Source: Streptomyces sp. PsTaAH-137 (GTDB lineage: Bacteria > Actinomycetota > Actinomycetes > Streptomycetales > Streptomycetaceae). From it: a DNA stretch of 64,000 nt. The notes under the pieces are model-generated. The model worked only from the letters and a program-made list of their open reading frames with translations. It did not search any database and was not told where the DNA came from. Both the position numbers and the translations under genes were made by a program. This document shows, piece by piece, positions 24,339 to 32,858 of this stretch (its first letter is position 1; the number at the start of each line of letters is the position of its first letter). The DNA lies in contig NZ_QLLY01000002.1 of NCBI RefSeq assembly GCF_003259365.1, positions 124,001-188,000 of the forward strand, given 5' to 3'.

Positions 24339-25577
24339 TCAATCCCCCGCGGCAGCGTGCTCGGCGCCGGTCCGCACATCGACCTCCCGCCAGAACCCGG
24401 CCCGGATCGCGTACCGATCGTGCTCGTCGATCTGGTCGTCCTTGTGGGCGAGCAATCCGAACCGCGCCGCGTACCGCAGCAGCTCCCCGTCGATGCGATG
24501 CGGCACCCGGGGATACATGGTCGACAGCTTCTGGAGCTGGGTGTGATCGCCGAGCCGGCCCATCCAGCGCCGGGCGAACACCTGCCCCACCTCGTACGGG
24601 TCGCCGCCGACCGTGGTGATGTCCTCCTCGCGGTCGGCCCAACGCTGCTCGGCGGTGGTGAGCTGCGCGAGGGTCGGCAGCGACGCGGACTCGGGGGGCT
24701 CACCGCCTCCGCCGGGCCGCTCGACCCAGCCCTTGTCGGAGGACCAGCGGAGCGTGGCGTTGGCCGGGTGCTGCGCGGGCTGGGTGCCGGGCGCGCGCAG
24801 AGCGGCCAGGTCCTTCGGGGTGGGGACGCCCTTGGCGGCGGCGGAGCGGTCCTCGTGGTCGCTCCCGGCCCGCGCGACGGGCTCGGCGGGCGCGTGCCGG
24901 TCGGGCGTCGGGTCGGCGTCCCGGTCGGCGAGGAGTCCGGCGGCGGGTGCGGACTCGGGCAGCGGCGCGGAGAGGATCGCGGCGATCTCGGGGCGCGGGG
25001 CGGGCGGCGGGGCGCACGGGCCGCTGAGTTCCTTGGCGCGGACGGCCTTGGTGATCCAGGTCCGGTCGAGCACCCGCCGCTCGTCGGCCTCGGCGACCAG
25101 GTCCTCGGACTGGTTGTAGTCGCCGTCGGCGGCCTGGACGGCCCACAGGTGGACGGCGACGCCGTGTTCCTTGGCGGCCATCATGCCGGGCAGCAGATCG
25201 CCGTCGCCGGTGACCAGGACGACGTCGGAGCAGGCGCGGTTGCGGGCCAGCTCGGTCAGCTCGGCGTGCATCGCGGCGTCGACGCCCTTCTGCGCCCAGC
25301 GGCCGTCGCTGCGGGTCAGCGCGCCGAGCCGAACGGTGACCCGGGGCATCACGCGCAGCCTGCGGTGCTCGGGCTGCGGGACCCGGTCGGGGGCGCCGTC
25401 GAACCAGTAGATGCGCAGCAGTGGGCGCTCGGTCTCGGACTCGGCGCGCTCGCGCAGCCCCTGGATGAGGGCGGCGTGGTCGACATGGATCCGGGACCGG
25501 GAGGGTTCGCCCGCGAGGAGACTCGCGGCAGCACCCAGCAGATATCCGGCGTCCACCAGGACGATGCAACGGTCCAC
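24339..25577 (-). CDS. NYN (PIN-like nuclease) domain protein
   Basis: The protein is 412 aa from GTG 25575-25577 (VDRCIVLVDAGYLLGAA), which has AAAGAGGG about 9 bases upstream. The N-terminal 165 residues are an NYN/LabA-type PIN-like domain. Acidic residues sit where metal ligands are expected: VDAGYL (Asp9), QKGVDAAMHAELTELA, and VVLVTGDGDLLPGMMAAKEH. A disordered Pro/Ala middle (about 190-290) leads to a conserved C-terminal part (TTAEQRWADREEDITTVGGD to EHDRYAIRAGFWREVDV). NYN proteins cleave RNA or act in RNA turnover in other organisms; the target here is unknown. It is monocistronic. Confidence 0.85.
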   Translation of the reverse strand: MDRCIVLVDAGYLLGAAASLLAGEPSRSRIHVDHAALIQGLRERAESETERPLLRIYWFDGAPDRVPQPEHRRLRVMPRVTVRLGALTRSDGRWAQKGVDAAMHAELTELARNRACSDVVLVTGDGDLLPGMMAAKEHGVAVHLWAVQAADGDYNQSEDLVAEADERRVLDRTWITKAVRAKELSGPCAPPPAPRPEIAAILSAPLPESAPAAGLLADRDADPTPDRHAPAEPVARAGSDHEDRSAAAKGVPTPKDLAALRAPGTQPAQHPANATLRWSSDKGWVERPGGGGEPPESASLPTLAQLTTAEQRWADREEDITTVGGDPYEVGQVFARRWMGRLGDHTQLQKLSTMYPRVPHRIDGELLRYAARFGLLAHKDDQIDEHDRYAIRAGFWREVDVRTGAEHAAAGD

Positions 25578-25820
25578 GCGGTCCACCCTCTTTCGCCGAC
25601 ACGCCCGTGCGTTCGCTTCGGGTTTCCTTCGAGTCTGCCCGACAGCGCGGGGCTTAACGGCCCGAACTCGATCTTCGGCGTGGCGGAAGCGGTGAAGGTG
25701 GCGCGAACCGGACCCGAACTCTCTGTGACGCACGGTAATAGTCCGAAATGCGTTCTTCTTCCCCCTGTGTGAGTCTTAAACCGGCCCTGGCCCCTAGTTC
25801 CCCCGCAGGAGGCAATCACC

Positions 25821-25985
25821 ATGGCCAAGAACCGCAAGCAGAACCGCAATCAGCAGCAGAAGTCGGTAGAGCCGCAGGAGCAGGCCCGGTCGTCCGCCAT
25901 GGAGGCCGAGGCCAAGTCGGCCGTCCAGGCCACACCGGGGGATGTGGCCCGCAAGCACCGCGAGCGCCGCTTCGGGCACAACTGA
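25821..25985 (+). CDS. 54-aa small hydrophilic protein
   Basis: The ATG at 25821 is preceded by AGGAGG with 8 bases of spacing, and the stop is followed 29 bases later by a perfect 16-bp hairpin, so this is a complete small transcription unit. The product MAKNRKQNRNQQQKSVEPQE continues with a helical Ala/Glu-rich middle and ends ARKHRERRFGHN. It is very hydrophilic, with basic ends. I do not recognise a named family. It lies between divergent NYN and convergent dnaE genes. Confidence 0.8.
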   Translation: MAKNRKQNRNQQQKSVEPQEQARSSAMEAEAKSAVQATPGDVARKHRERRFGHN

Positions 25986-26014
25986 CGTACGCCGCGCGAC
26001 TGTCGCGGCACGAC

Positions 26015-26048
26015 GAGGGCCGCACCCGGACGTCCGGGTGCGGCCCTC
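26015..26048. terminator. Convergent terminator between the 54-aa gene and dnaE
   Basis: A perfect 16-bp inverted repeat, GAGGGCCGCACCCGGA (26015-26030) with TCCGGGTGCGGCCCTC (26033-26048), is centred on CG. It lies 30 bases after the small gene and 33 bases beyond the dnaE stop, so it can serve both. Confidence 0.85.
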
Positions 26049-26081
26049 GCGCCGTGTGTCCTGTGTCCGCCGCCTGGGGGG

Positions 26082-29000
26082 TCAGCCCGCCAGGCAGGAC
26101 GGGCCGAGCAGCACCTTCAGGTCGCCGTAGAGCGCCGGGTCCGGCTTGACCCGGTGCCGGTCGAGCCGGAGAAGGGTGGTCTTGCGCGGGCCCTGGAGCT
26201 TGATCCGGACCTCGCTGTCCCCCCGGTGGTTGGACAGGATCTCACCGAGGCGGCTGACCATCGGCGGGGTCACCTTCAGGGCGGGGATGGTGAGGATCAC
26301 CGGTGCGTTCGTCCCCGCGTTCGACAGATCGGGGACCTGCATCTCCATGGCGACCAGGCGCGGCACGTCCTCGCGCTTGTCGAGCCGGCCCTTGACGAAG
26401 ACGACCGCGTCCTCGACGAGCTGGGTGGAGACCAGCTGGTAGGTGGCCGGGAAGAACATGCACTCGATGGAACCGGCGAGGTCCTCGACGGTCGCGATCG
26501 CCCAGGCGTTGCCCTGCTTGGTCATCTTGCGCTGGAGGCCCGAGATGATGCCGCCGACCGTGACGACCGCGCCGTCGCCGAAGTCACCGCCGGTGAGCTG
26601 GCCGATGCCCGCGTCCGCCTTGTCGGACAGCACGTGCTCCAGGCCGAACAGCGGGTGGTCGGAGACGTACAGGCCGAGCATCTCGCGCTCCTGGGCGAGC
26701 AGATACGTCTTGTCCCACTCGTCGGTGGAGAACTCGACGTCGAGCCCGAAGCCCGGGGCGTCGCTCTCCTCGTCGGCGCCGCCGAAGAGGTCGAACTGCC
26801 CTTCCGCTTCCTTCCGCTTGACCGCCACGACGTTGTCGATCATCGGCTCGTACTGCGCGGTGAGGCCCTTGCGGGTGTGCCCCATCTCGTCGAACGCGCC
26901 CGCCTTGATGAGCGATTCGGTCGTCCTCTTGTTGCACGCCGCGGCCTCGACCTTGTCGAGGTAGTCGGGGAACGAGGAGTACTTCCCCTTGGCCTTGCGC
27001 GAGCGGATGATCGCGTCCACGACGTTCGTACCGACGTTGCGGACCGCTTCCAGGCCGAAGAGGATCACGTCGTCGCCCTGGGCGGCGAAGTTGTGGACCG
27101 ACTCGTTCACGTTCGGCGGGAGGACCTTGATCTTCATGCGCCGGCACTCGTTGAGGTAGACGGCCGACTTGTCCTTGTCGTCCTTCACCGAGGTGAGCAG
27201 CGCCGCCATGTACTCGGCCGGGTAGTTCGCCTTCAGGTACGCGGTCCAGTAGGTGACCAGGCCGTACGCGGAGGAGTGCGCCTTGTTGAACGCGTAGCCG
27301 GCGAACGGCACCAGGACGTCCCACAGGGCCTGGATCGCGGCGTCGGAGAAGCCGTTCTTCCGGGCGCCCTCCTGGAAGATGGTGAAGTTCTTCGCCAGTT
27401 CCTCGGGCTTCTTCTTGCCCATCACGCGGCGCAGGATGTCGGCCTCGCCGAGCGAGTACCCGGCGACGATCTGGGCGGCCTTCTGCACCTGCTCCTGGTA
27501 CACGATGAGGCCGTAGGTGAGGCCCAGCGTCTCCTTCAGGGGCTCTTCGAGCTCCGGGTGGATCGGCGTGATCTCCTGCCGGGCGTTCTTGCGCTCGGCA
27601 TAGTTCGTGTGCGAGTTCATGCCCATCGGGCCCGGCCGGTACAGGGCCGAGACGGCGGAAATGTCCTCGAAGTTGTCGGGCTGCATCTGGCGCAGCAGCG
27701 AACGCATCGGGCCGCCGTCGAACTGGAAGACGCCGAGCGTGTCACCGCGGCAGAGCAGTTCGAAGGTCTTCGGGTCGTCCAGCGGGAGCGAGAGCATCTC
27801 CAGGTCGATGCCCTTGTTGGACCGCACCATCTTGACGGCGTCGTCCATGATCGTCAGGTTCCTGAGGCCCAGGAAGTCCATCTTGATCAGGCCGAGGTTC
27901 TCGCACTGCGGGTAGTCCCACTGCGTGATGGTCACGCCGTCGGTGTGCCGCGTCCACAGCGGGGCGTGTTCGACGATCGGCTCGCTGGACATGATGACGC
28001 CGGCGGCGTGCACGCCCATCTGGCGGACCAGGCCCTCGACGCCCTTGGCGGTGTCGATGACCTTCTTGACGTCCGGCTCGTTCTCGTACATCCCCCGGAT
28101 CTCGCCCGCCTCGCTGTAGCGCGGGTGCTTGGGGTCCGTGATGCCGGAGAGGTCGATGCCCTTGCCGAGGACGTCGGCGGGCATGGCCTTGGTGAGGCGG
28201 TCGCCCATCGCGTACGGGTAGCCCAGCACGCGCGCGGAGTCCTTGATCGCGTTCTTGGCCTTGATCTTGCCGTAGGTGCCGATCATGGCGACCTTGTCGG
28301 CGCCGTACTTCTCGGTCACGTACCTGATCACCTCGACACGCCTGCGCTCGTCGAAGTCGATGTCGACGTCGGGCATGGAGACGCGCTCGGGGTTGAGGAA
28401 CCGCTCGAAGATCAGGCCGTGCGTGATCGGGTCGAGGTCGGTGATGCCCATCGCGTACGCGACGATCGAGCCGGCCGCGGAGCCTCGGCCGGGGCCCACC
28501 GCGATGCCGTTGTTCTTGGCCCACATGATGAAGTCGGCGACGACGAGGAAGTACCCCGGGAACCCCATCTGGATGATGATGTCCATCTCGTAGTCGGCCT
28601 GCTTCTGCCGGTCGTCCGGGACACCGTCCGGGTAGCGGCGGTTCATGCCGCGGCGGACTTCCTCCTTGAACCAGGTGGTGTTGGTGTAGCCCTCTTCCGG
28701 GATGTCGAACCTCGGCATGAGGTCGCGCTTGTCGAACATGCCGGTGGTGTCGATCTGCTCGGCCACCAGCAGCGTGTTGCGGCAGCCCTCCTGCCAGGCG
28801 TCCGAGGAGTCGACGGCGTACATCTCGTCGGTCGACTTCAGGTAGTAGCCCGTGCCGTCGAACCGGAAGCGGTCCGGGTCGGAGAGGTTCTTGCCGGTCT
28901 GGATGCAGAGCAGGGCGTCGTGGGCGGTGGCCTCGTGCGCGTACGTGTAGTGCGAGTCGTTCGTCACCAGCGGCGGGATGCCGAGCTTCTTGCCGATCTC

Positions 29001-29621
29001 CAGCAGTCCGTCGCGGACCCGGCGCTCGATCTCGATGCCGTGGTCCATCAGCTCCAGGAAGTACCGGTCCTTGCCGAAGATGTCCTGGTACTCGGAGGCC
29101 GCCTTCAGGGCCTCGTCGAACTGACCGAGCCGCAGCCGGGTCTGGAGCTCACCGGAGGGGCAGCCGGTGGAGGCGATCAGGCCCTCGCTCCACTGGGAGA
29201 TCGTCTCCTTGTCCATGCGCGGCCACTTCTGCAGCCAGCCCTCGGCGTACGCGTCCGAGGACAGCTTGAACAGGTTGTGCAGGCCTGTCTTGTTCGCCGC
29301 CCAGATCGTCTTGTGCGTGTAACCACCCGAACCGGACACGTCGTCGCGCTTCTGGTGCGGCTGGCCCCACTTGATCTTCCGCTTGTTGCGCCGCGACTCC
29401 GGGGCGACGTACGCCTCGATGCCGATGATCGGCGTGACACCGGCGCTCTGCGCGGAGTGGAAGAAGTCGTACGCCCCGTGCAGGTTGCCGTGGTCGGACA
29501 TGGCGATGTGGGTCATGCCCATCTCGTTGCACGCCTTGAACATGTCCTTCAGCCGCGCGGCACCGTCCAGCAGCGAGTACTGGGTGTGGACGTGCAGGTG
29601 CGTGAAGGGCGGCTTTGACAC
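26082..29621 (-). CDS. dnaE: DNA polymerase III alpha subunit DnaE1
   Basis: The 1179-aa replicative polymerase starts with GTG at 29619-29621, 8 bases after GGAGG. The N-terminal PHP domain (about 6-270) keeps all nine metal ligands at the spacing known from mycobacterial DnaE1: His10, His12, Asp19, His44, Glu69, His103, Cys154, Asp222 and His224. Polymerase aspartates lie in MPDVDIDFDERRR (Asp418 and Asp420). The helix-hairpin-helix region, beta-clamp-binding segment and OB-fold (IISGLQRKMTKQGNAWAIAT) follow to the C-terminus. The intact PHP site predicts built-in 3'-5' proofreading, as shown for Mycobacterium tuberculosis DnaE1. The gene is monocistronic and divergent from the DUF2252 gene. 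Confidence 0.98.
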   Translation of the reverse strand: MSKPPFTHLHVHTQYSLLDGAARLKDMFKACNEMGMTHIAMSDHGNLHGAYDFFHSAQSAGVTPIIGIEAYVAPESRRNKRKIKWGQPHQKRDDVSGSGGYTHKTIWAANKTGLHNLFKLSSDAYAEGWLQKWPRMDKETISQWSEGLIASTGCPSGELQTRLRLGQFDEALKAASEYQDIFGKDRYFLELMDHGIEIERRVRDGLLEIGKKLGIPPLVTNDSHYTYAHEATAHDALLCIQTGKNLSDPDRFRFDGTGYYLKSTDEMYAVDSSDAWQEGCRNTLLVAEQIDTTGMFDKRDLMPRFDIPEEGYTNTTWFKEEVRRGMNRRYPDGVPDDRQKQADYEMDIIIQMGFPGYFLVVADFIMWAKNNGIAVGPGRGSAAGSIVAYAMGITDLDPITHGLIFERFLNPERVSMPDVDIDFDERRRVEVIRYVTEKYGADKVAMIGTYGKIKAKNAIKDSARVLGYPYAMGDRLTKAMPADVLGKGIDLSGITDPKHPRYSEAGEIRGMYENEPDVKKVIDTAKGVEGLVRQMGVHAAGVIMSSEPIVEHAPLWTRHTDGVTITQWDYPQCENLGLIKMDFLGLRNLTIMDDAVKMVRSNKGIDLEMLSLPLDDPKTFELLCRGDTLGVFQFDGGPMRSLLRQMQPDNFEDISAVSALYRPGPMGMNSHTNYAERKNARQEITPIHPELEEPLKETLGLTYGLIVYQEQVQKAAQIVAGYSLGEADILRRVMGKKKPEELAKNFTIFQEGARKNGFSDAAIQALWDVLVPFAGYAFNKAHSSAYGLVTYWTAYLKANYPAEYMAALLTSVKDDKDKSAVYLNECRRMKIKVLPPNVNESVHNFAAQGDDVILFGLEAVRNVGTNVVDAIIRSRKAKGKYSSFPDYLDKVEAAACNKRTTESLIKAGAFDEMGHTRKGLTAQYEPMIDNVVAVKRKEAEGQFDLFGGADEESDAPGFGLDVEFSTDEWDKTYLLAQEREMLGLYVSDHPLFGLEHVLSDKADAGIGQLTGGDFGDGAVVTVGGIISGLQRKMTKQGNAWAIATVEDLAGSIECMFFPATYQLVSTQLVEDAVVFVKGRLDKREDVPRLVAMEMQVPDLSNAGTNAPVILTIPALKVTPPMVSRLGEILSNHRGDSEVRIKLQGPRKTTLLRLDRHRVKPDPALYGDLKVLLGPSCLAG

Positions 29622-29798
29622 GGTGAGGGCCTCCAATGGCAAACACGCGGCGACAGGGCGGGGACAGCTTGGAAGTCTACGACCGACCGCTGACAACCGA
29701 CGGGCACTCCGGAGTACCTTCGGGCGTTGGACAGGTCAGAACACCTGCCCTGCGTGTCACACAGCTCACGCACCATCTGCACCAGGAGGCACCCCGCG

Positions 29799-31124
29799 AT
29801 GTCGGACCAGCAGCCCACCGCTGAAGAGCGCGGGGAGCAGATCCTCGCCGTCTTCGACACCGCGTTCGGCGAGCTGCTCGCCGCGGACCCCGCCGCCTTC
29901 CGGGTCAAGTTCCGCAAGATGGCCGCCTCGGCGTTCGCCTTCTACCGCGGGACGGCCTGCCTGTTCTACCAGGACCTGGAGCGTGAGCAGCACGGCGGCC
30001 CGTACCTGGACGACCGCACCAGCCGGGTGTGGATCCACGGCGACCTGCACGCGGAGAACTTCGGCACGTACATGGATGCGAACGGCCGGCTGATCTTCAA
30101 TGTGAACGACTTCGACGAGGCGTACGTGGGCCCCTTCACCTGGGACCTGAAGCGCTTCGCGGCCTCGGTGGCGCTGATCGGCTACGCGAAGGCGTTCAGC
30201 GACGAGCAGATCAGCGCCTTGGTCCGCACGTACGCGGCGGCCTACCGCGAGCGGGTCCACTCGCTGGCCACCGGCGCGAAGAACGACGAGGTGCCGCCCT
30301 TCACGCTGGACACGGCCGAGGGCCCGCTGCTCGGCGCGCTGCGCGACGCCCGCTCCCGCACCCGTTTCGAGCTGCTCGACTCCATGACGGAGATCCGCGA
30401 CTTCGAGCGCCGCTTCGCCCCCGGCGGCGGCTCCATCGAGCTGGACGCGGCGACCCGCTACAAGGTGCTCGCGGCCTTCGACGGCTATCTGGAGACGCTG
30501 CCGGAGTCGTCGCTGACCCGCCCGGACTCGTACCGCGTGAAGGACGTCGTCGGACGCCGCGGCATCGGCATCGGATCGGCGGGCCTGCCTTCGTACAACA
30601 TCCTCCTGGAGGGCAACAGCGACGCCCTGGAGAACGATGTGGTGATCTACGTGAAGCAGGCCCAGACCCCGGCCGTCTCGCGCCACATCACGGACCCGGC
30701 GATCCGGGACTACTTCCAGCACGAGGGGCACCGCACGGTCATCTCGCAGCGCGCGCTCCAGGCCCACGCGGACCCGTGGCTGGGCTGGACGGAGCTGAAC
30801 GGCTCGGGTCAGCTGGTCGCCGAGGTCTCCCCGTACGCGGTGGACCTGGACTGGTCCGACATCGACGACCCGGAGGAGGTCGACGCGGTCGTCGCCGACC
30901 TCGGCCGGGCCACCGCGACGATGCACGCGGCGGCCGACGACCAGTCCGGCGAGTCGCTGGTGCCGTTCTCCACGGAGCGCGCGATCGACGCGGCGATCGC
31001 CGCCGACGAGGACGGTTTCGCCGACCTCCTGGTCGACTTCGCGCACGTCTACGGCACCCGCGCGCGGGAGGACCACCAGATCTTCGTGGACCTGTTCCGC
31101 AACGGCCGGATCCCCGGTCTCTGA
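29799..31124 (+). CDS. DUF2252 family protein with kinase-like motifs
   Basis: The protein is 441 aa from ATG 29799, preceded by AGGAGG. The motif IHGDLHAENFGTYMD (about 92-106) and the following NVNDFDEAYVGPFTWDLKRF match the catalytic-loop (HGDxxxxN) and metal-binding (DFD) motifs of aminoglycoside phosphotransferase-like kinases. RYKVLAAFDGYLETLP, VVGRRGIGIGSAGLPSYNIL and YVKQAQTPAVSRH complete the family pattern. Substrate and activity are unknown. It is divergent from dnaE with 177 bases between start codons, which hold promoters for both genes. Confidence 0.9.
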   Translation: MSDQQPTAEERGEQILAVFDTAFGELLAADPAAFRVKFRKMAASAFAFYRGTACLFYQDLEREQHGGPYLDDRTSRVWIHGDLHAENFGTYMDANGRLIFNVNDFDEAYVGPFTWDLKRFAASVALIGYAKAFSDEQISALVRTYAAAYRERVHSLATGAKNDEVPPFTLDTAEGPLLGALRDARSRTRFELLDSMTEIRDFERRFAPGGGSIELDAATRYKVLAAFDGYLETLPESSLTRPDSYRVKDVVGRRGIGIGSAGLPSYNILLEGNSDALENDVVIYVKQAQTPAVSRHITDPAIRDYFQHEGHRTVISQRALQAHADPWLGWTELNGSGQLVAEVSPYAVDLDWSDIDDPEEVDAVVADLGRATATMHAAADDQSGESLVPFSTERAIDAAIAADEDGFADLLVDFAHVYGTRAREDHQIFVDLFRNGRIPGL

Positions 31125-31161
31125 CCCACAGCCACCCTTTAGGCATCGTTTACCGTCGGCC

Positions 31162-31860
31162 ATGGCACACTCCTCGGCGATGGACGACATATCCGGGACC
31201 CAGCTCAGAGCCGTGCGCGCGGCGCTCTTCACGGCCGTTGCCGTGACGCTGTCCGCCGCGTCGCACGTGCTGCTGTCCCGGGCCCCGCTGCCGCTCACGA
31301 CAGTCGGCGCGATCGCCGCCGCCGTGTTCGTGATCACGTACGCGCTCGCCGGACGTGAGCGCGGCTTCGGGCGGATCGCGGCGCTGCTCGTGCCCCTGGA
31401 GCTGGCCGCGGACACGGTCTTCACCACCGGGCAGCACGTCTGTTACGGCGCGGCGGGCGGCCCGGTCGCCGGCCCCCTGCGCTCGTTCGGCTTCGACGTG
31501 CTGTGCGCCGGTGACGTGGGCACGCCCCTGGCCCGGATGACCGGCGGCGGCACCGACAAGGCCGTCGGTCTGTTCGCGCACCCCGACCCGGCCGCGTCCT
31601 GGCTGCTGCTCGGCGCGCATGTGACGGTCGGACTGCTGGCGGCCCTGTGGCTGCGCCGCGGCGAGCAGGCGCTGGCCCAGCTGCTGCGCGCGCTGGCCGC
31701 GTTCGCGTTCCGGCCGCTGATCGTCGCCTGGGCCACCGTCACCGCGCAGGTGGAGCCGGTGGCCCGCGGGCTGTTCCCCGTCGCCCGCGAGCGGGCCGCG
31801 CACCCCCGGATCTGGGTGCACTCCGTAGGACGGCGCGGACCGCCGTGCCCGGCCGCCTGA
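31162..31860 (+). CDS. Multi-pass membrane protein upstream of a DsbA-like gene
   Basis: The 232-aa protein has four or five transmembrane segments (about 18-40, 45-63, 70-88, 142-160, 165-185). Two cysteines, Cys94 (TTGQHVCYG) and Cys115 (FDVLCAGDVG), lie in the loop after the third segment, which should face the outside; histidines flank them (His35, His92, and His in LFAHPDP). I do not recognise a named family. The gene ends 56 bases before a DsbA-like thiol oxidoreductase on the same strand, so a redox or metal-handling partnership is plausible but unproven. The start is uncertain between ATG 31162 and ATG 31180. Confidence 0.8.
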   Translation: MAHSSAMDDISGTQLRAVRAALFTAVAVTLSAASHVLLSRAPLPLTTVGAIAAAVFVITYALAGRERGFGRIAALLVPLELAADTVFTTGQHVCYGAAGGPVAGPLRSFGFDVLCAGDVGTPLARMTGGGTDKAVGLFAHPDPAASWLLLGAHVTVGLLAALWLRRGEQALAQLLRALAAFAFRPLIVAWATVTAQVEPVARGLFPVARERAAHPRIWVHSVGRRGPPCPAA

Positions 31861-31916
31861 CCCCGGCCACACGGCAGTCCCCTCCCTCATACATTCAGCT
31901 ACGGAGTACGAACATC

Positions 31917-32762
31917 ATGAGCAAGCGCAACAGCCAGCAGGCGAAGAACGCGGCCCGCGAGCGGCTGCGGATCGAGCGCGAGAAGCAGGCGAAGACGGCG
32001 AAGGCGAAGCGGCAGGCGATCGTCGCCGGTTCCATCGTGGGTGTCCTCGCGATAGCCGGCGGCATCGGCTACTTCGCGGTGCAGGCCATGAAGCCCTCCC
32101 ACTGGGAGACGGCGATGGACGCGAAGAGCACCGCCGTCGTGGCGCCCAAGAACACCACCGGTACCGACGGCACGACCGTGGTGATCGGCAAGGACAGCGC
32201 GAAGAAGACCCTGAAGCTCTACGAGGACTCGCGCTGCCCGGTCTGCGCGGCCTTCGAGCAGACCGTCGGCTCGACCGTCCACAAGGACGTCGAGGACGGC
32301 AAGTTCAAGATCCAGTACATCGGCGCCACCTTCATCGACGGCGACGGCAGCGGCAAGATCGGCTCCAACGGCGAGGGCTCCAAGAACGCGCTGAGCGCGC
32401 TCGGCGCGGCCCTGAACGTCAGCCAGGACGCCTTCCTCGACTACAAGACCGCCCTGTACTCGAAGAAGTACCACCCGGAGGAGTCCAAGGACGAGTTCAA
32501 GAGCGACGACTACCTGATCAAGGTCGCGAACACCGTGGACGCCCTGAAGGACAACAAGGCCTTCCAGAAGGACGTCAAGAACGGGACGTACGACAACTGG
32601 GCCATGAAGATGTCCAAGACGTTCGACTCGAACAAGGACGAGGTCACCGGCACCCCGTCCCTCGTCATGGACGGCAAGAAGCTCGTGGGTTCCGACGGCC
32701 AGAACGCCCCCATGACGGTGGCGGAGTTCAACACGGCGATCGAGAAGGCCCTCGCGGGCTGA
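31917..32762 (+). CDS. Membrane-anchored DsbA-like thiol:disulfide oxidoreductase
   Basis: In this 281-aa protein, a basic N-terminus (MSKRNSQQAKNAARERLRIE and on) precedes one transmembrane anchor (about 40-61), leaving a thioredoxin-fold domain outside the cell. The active site is CPVC in LYEDSRCPVCAAFEQTV (Cys105 and Cys108), and the cis-proline loop is VTGTPSLVMDGKKLVG near residue 246. This is the pattern of DsbA-family thioredoxin_4 proteins that introduce disulfides into secreted proteins. It follows the Cys-containing membrane protein and ends before a strong terminator, so the two make a likely operon. Confidence 0.92.
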   Translation: MSKRNSQQAKNAARERLRIEREKQAKTAKAKRQAIVAGSIVGVLAIAGGIGYFAVQAMKPSHWETAMDAKSTAVVAPKNTTGTDGTTVVIGKDSAKKTLKLYEDSRCPVCAAFEQTVGSTVHKDVEDGKFKIQYIGATFIDGDGSGKIGSNGEGSKNALSALGAALNVSQDAFLDYKTALYSKKYHPEESKDEFKSDDYLIKVANTVDALKDNKAFQKDVKNGTYDNWAMKMSKTFDSNKDEVTGTPSLVMDGKKLVGSDGQNAPMTVAEFNTAIEKALAG

Positions 32763-32792
32763 TCCTGCCGGGTCCCGTCTGACGCACCGCTG

Positions 32793-32828
32793 AAGGGCGG
32801 GCGAACTCTTCGGAGTTCGCCCGCCCTT
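32793..32828. terminator. Terminator with UUCG loop
   Basis: A perfect 16-bp stem, AAGGGCGGGCGAACTC with GAGTTCGCCCGCCCTT, closes a TTCG tetraloop, a very stable combination. It lies 31 bases after the DsbA-like stop and just ahead of the phoD start. Confidence 0.88.
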
Positions 32829-32858
32829 GGCGCGTACCGGTCAGTAGTGTGCTCCCCC

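Noticed and set aside
26154..29618. Plus-strand open frame of 1154 codons opposite dnaE
   Set aside because: Val/Gly/Asp/His-rich antisense shadow; dnaE on the other strand has all family motifs.
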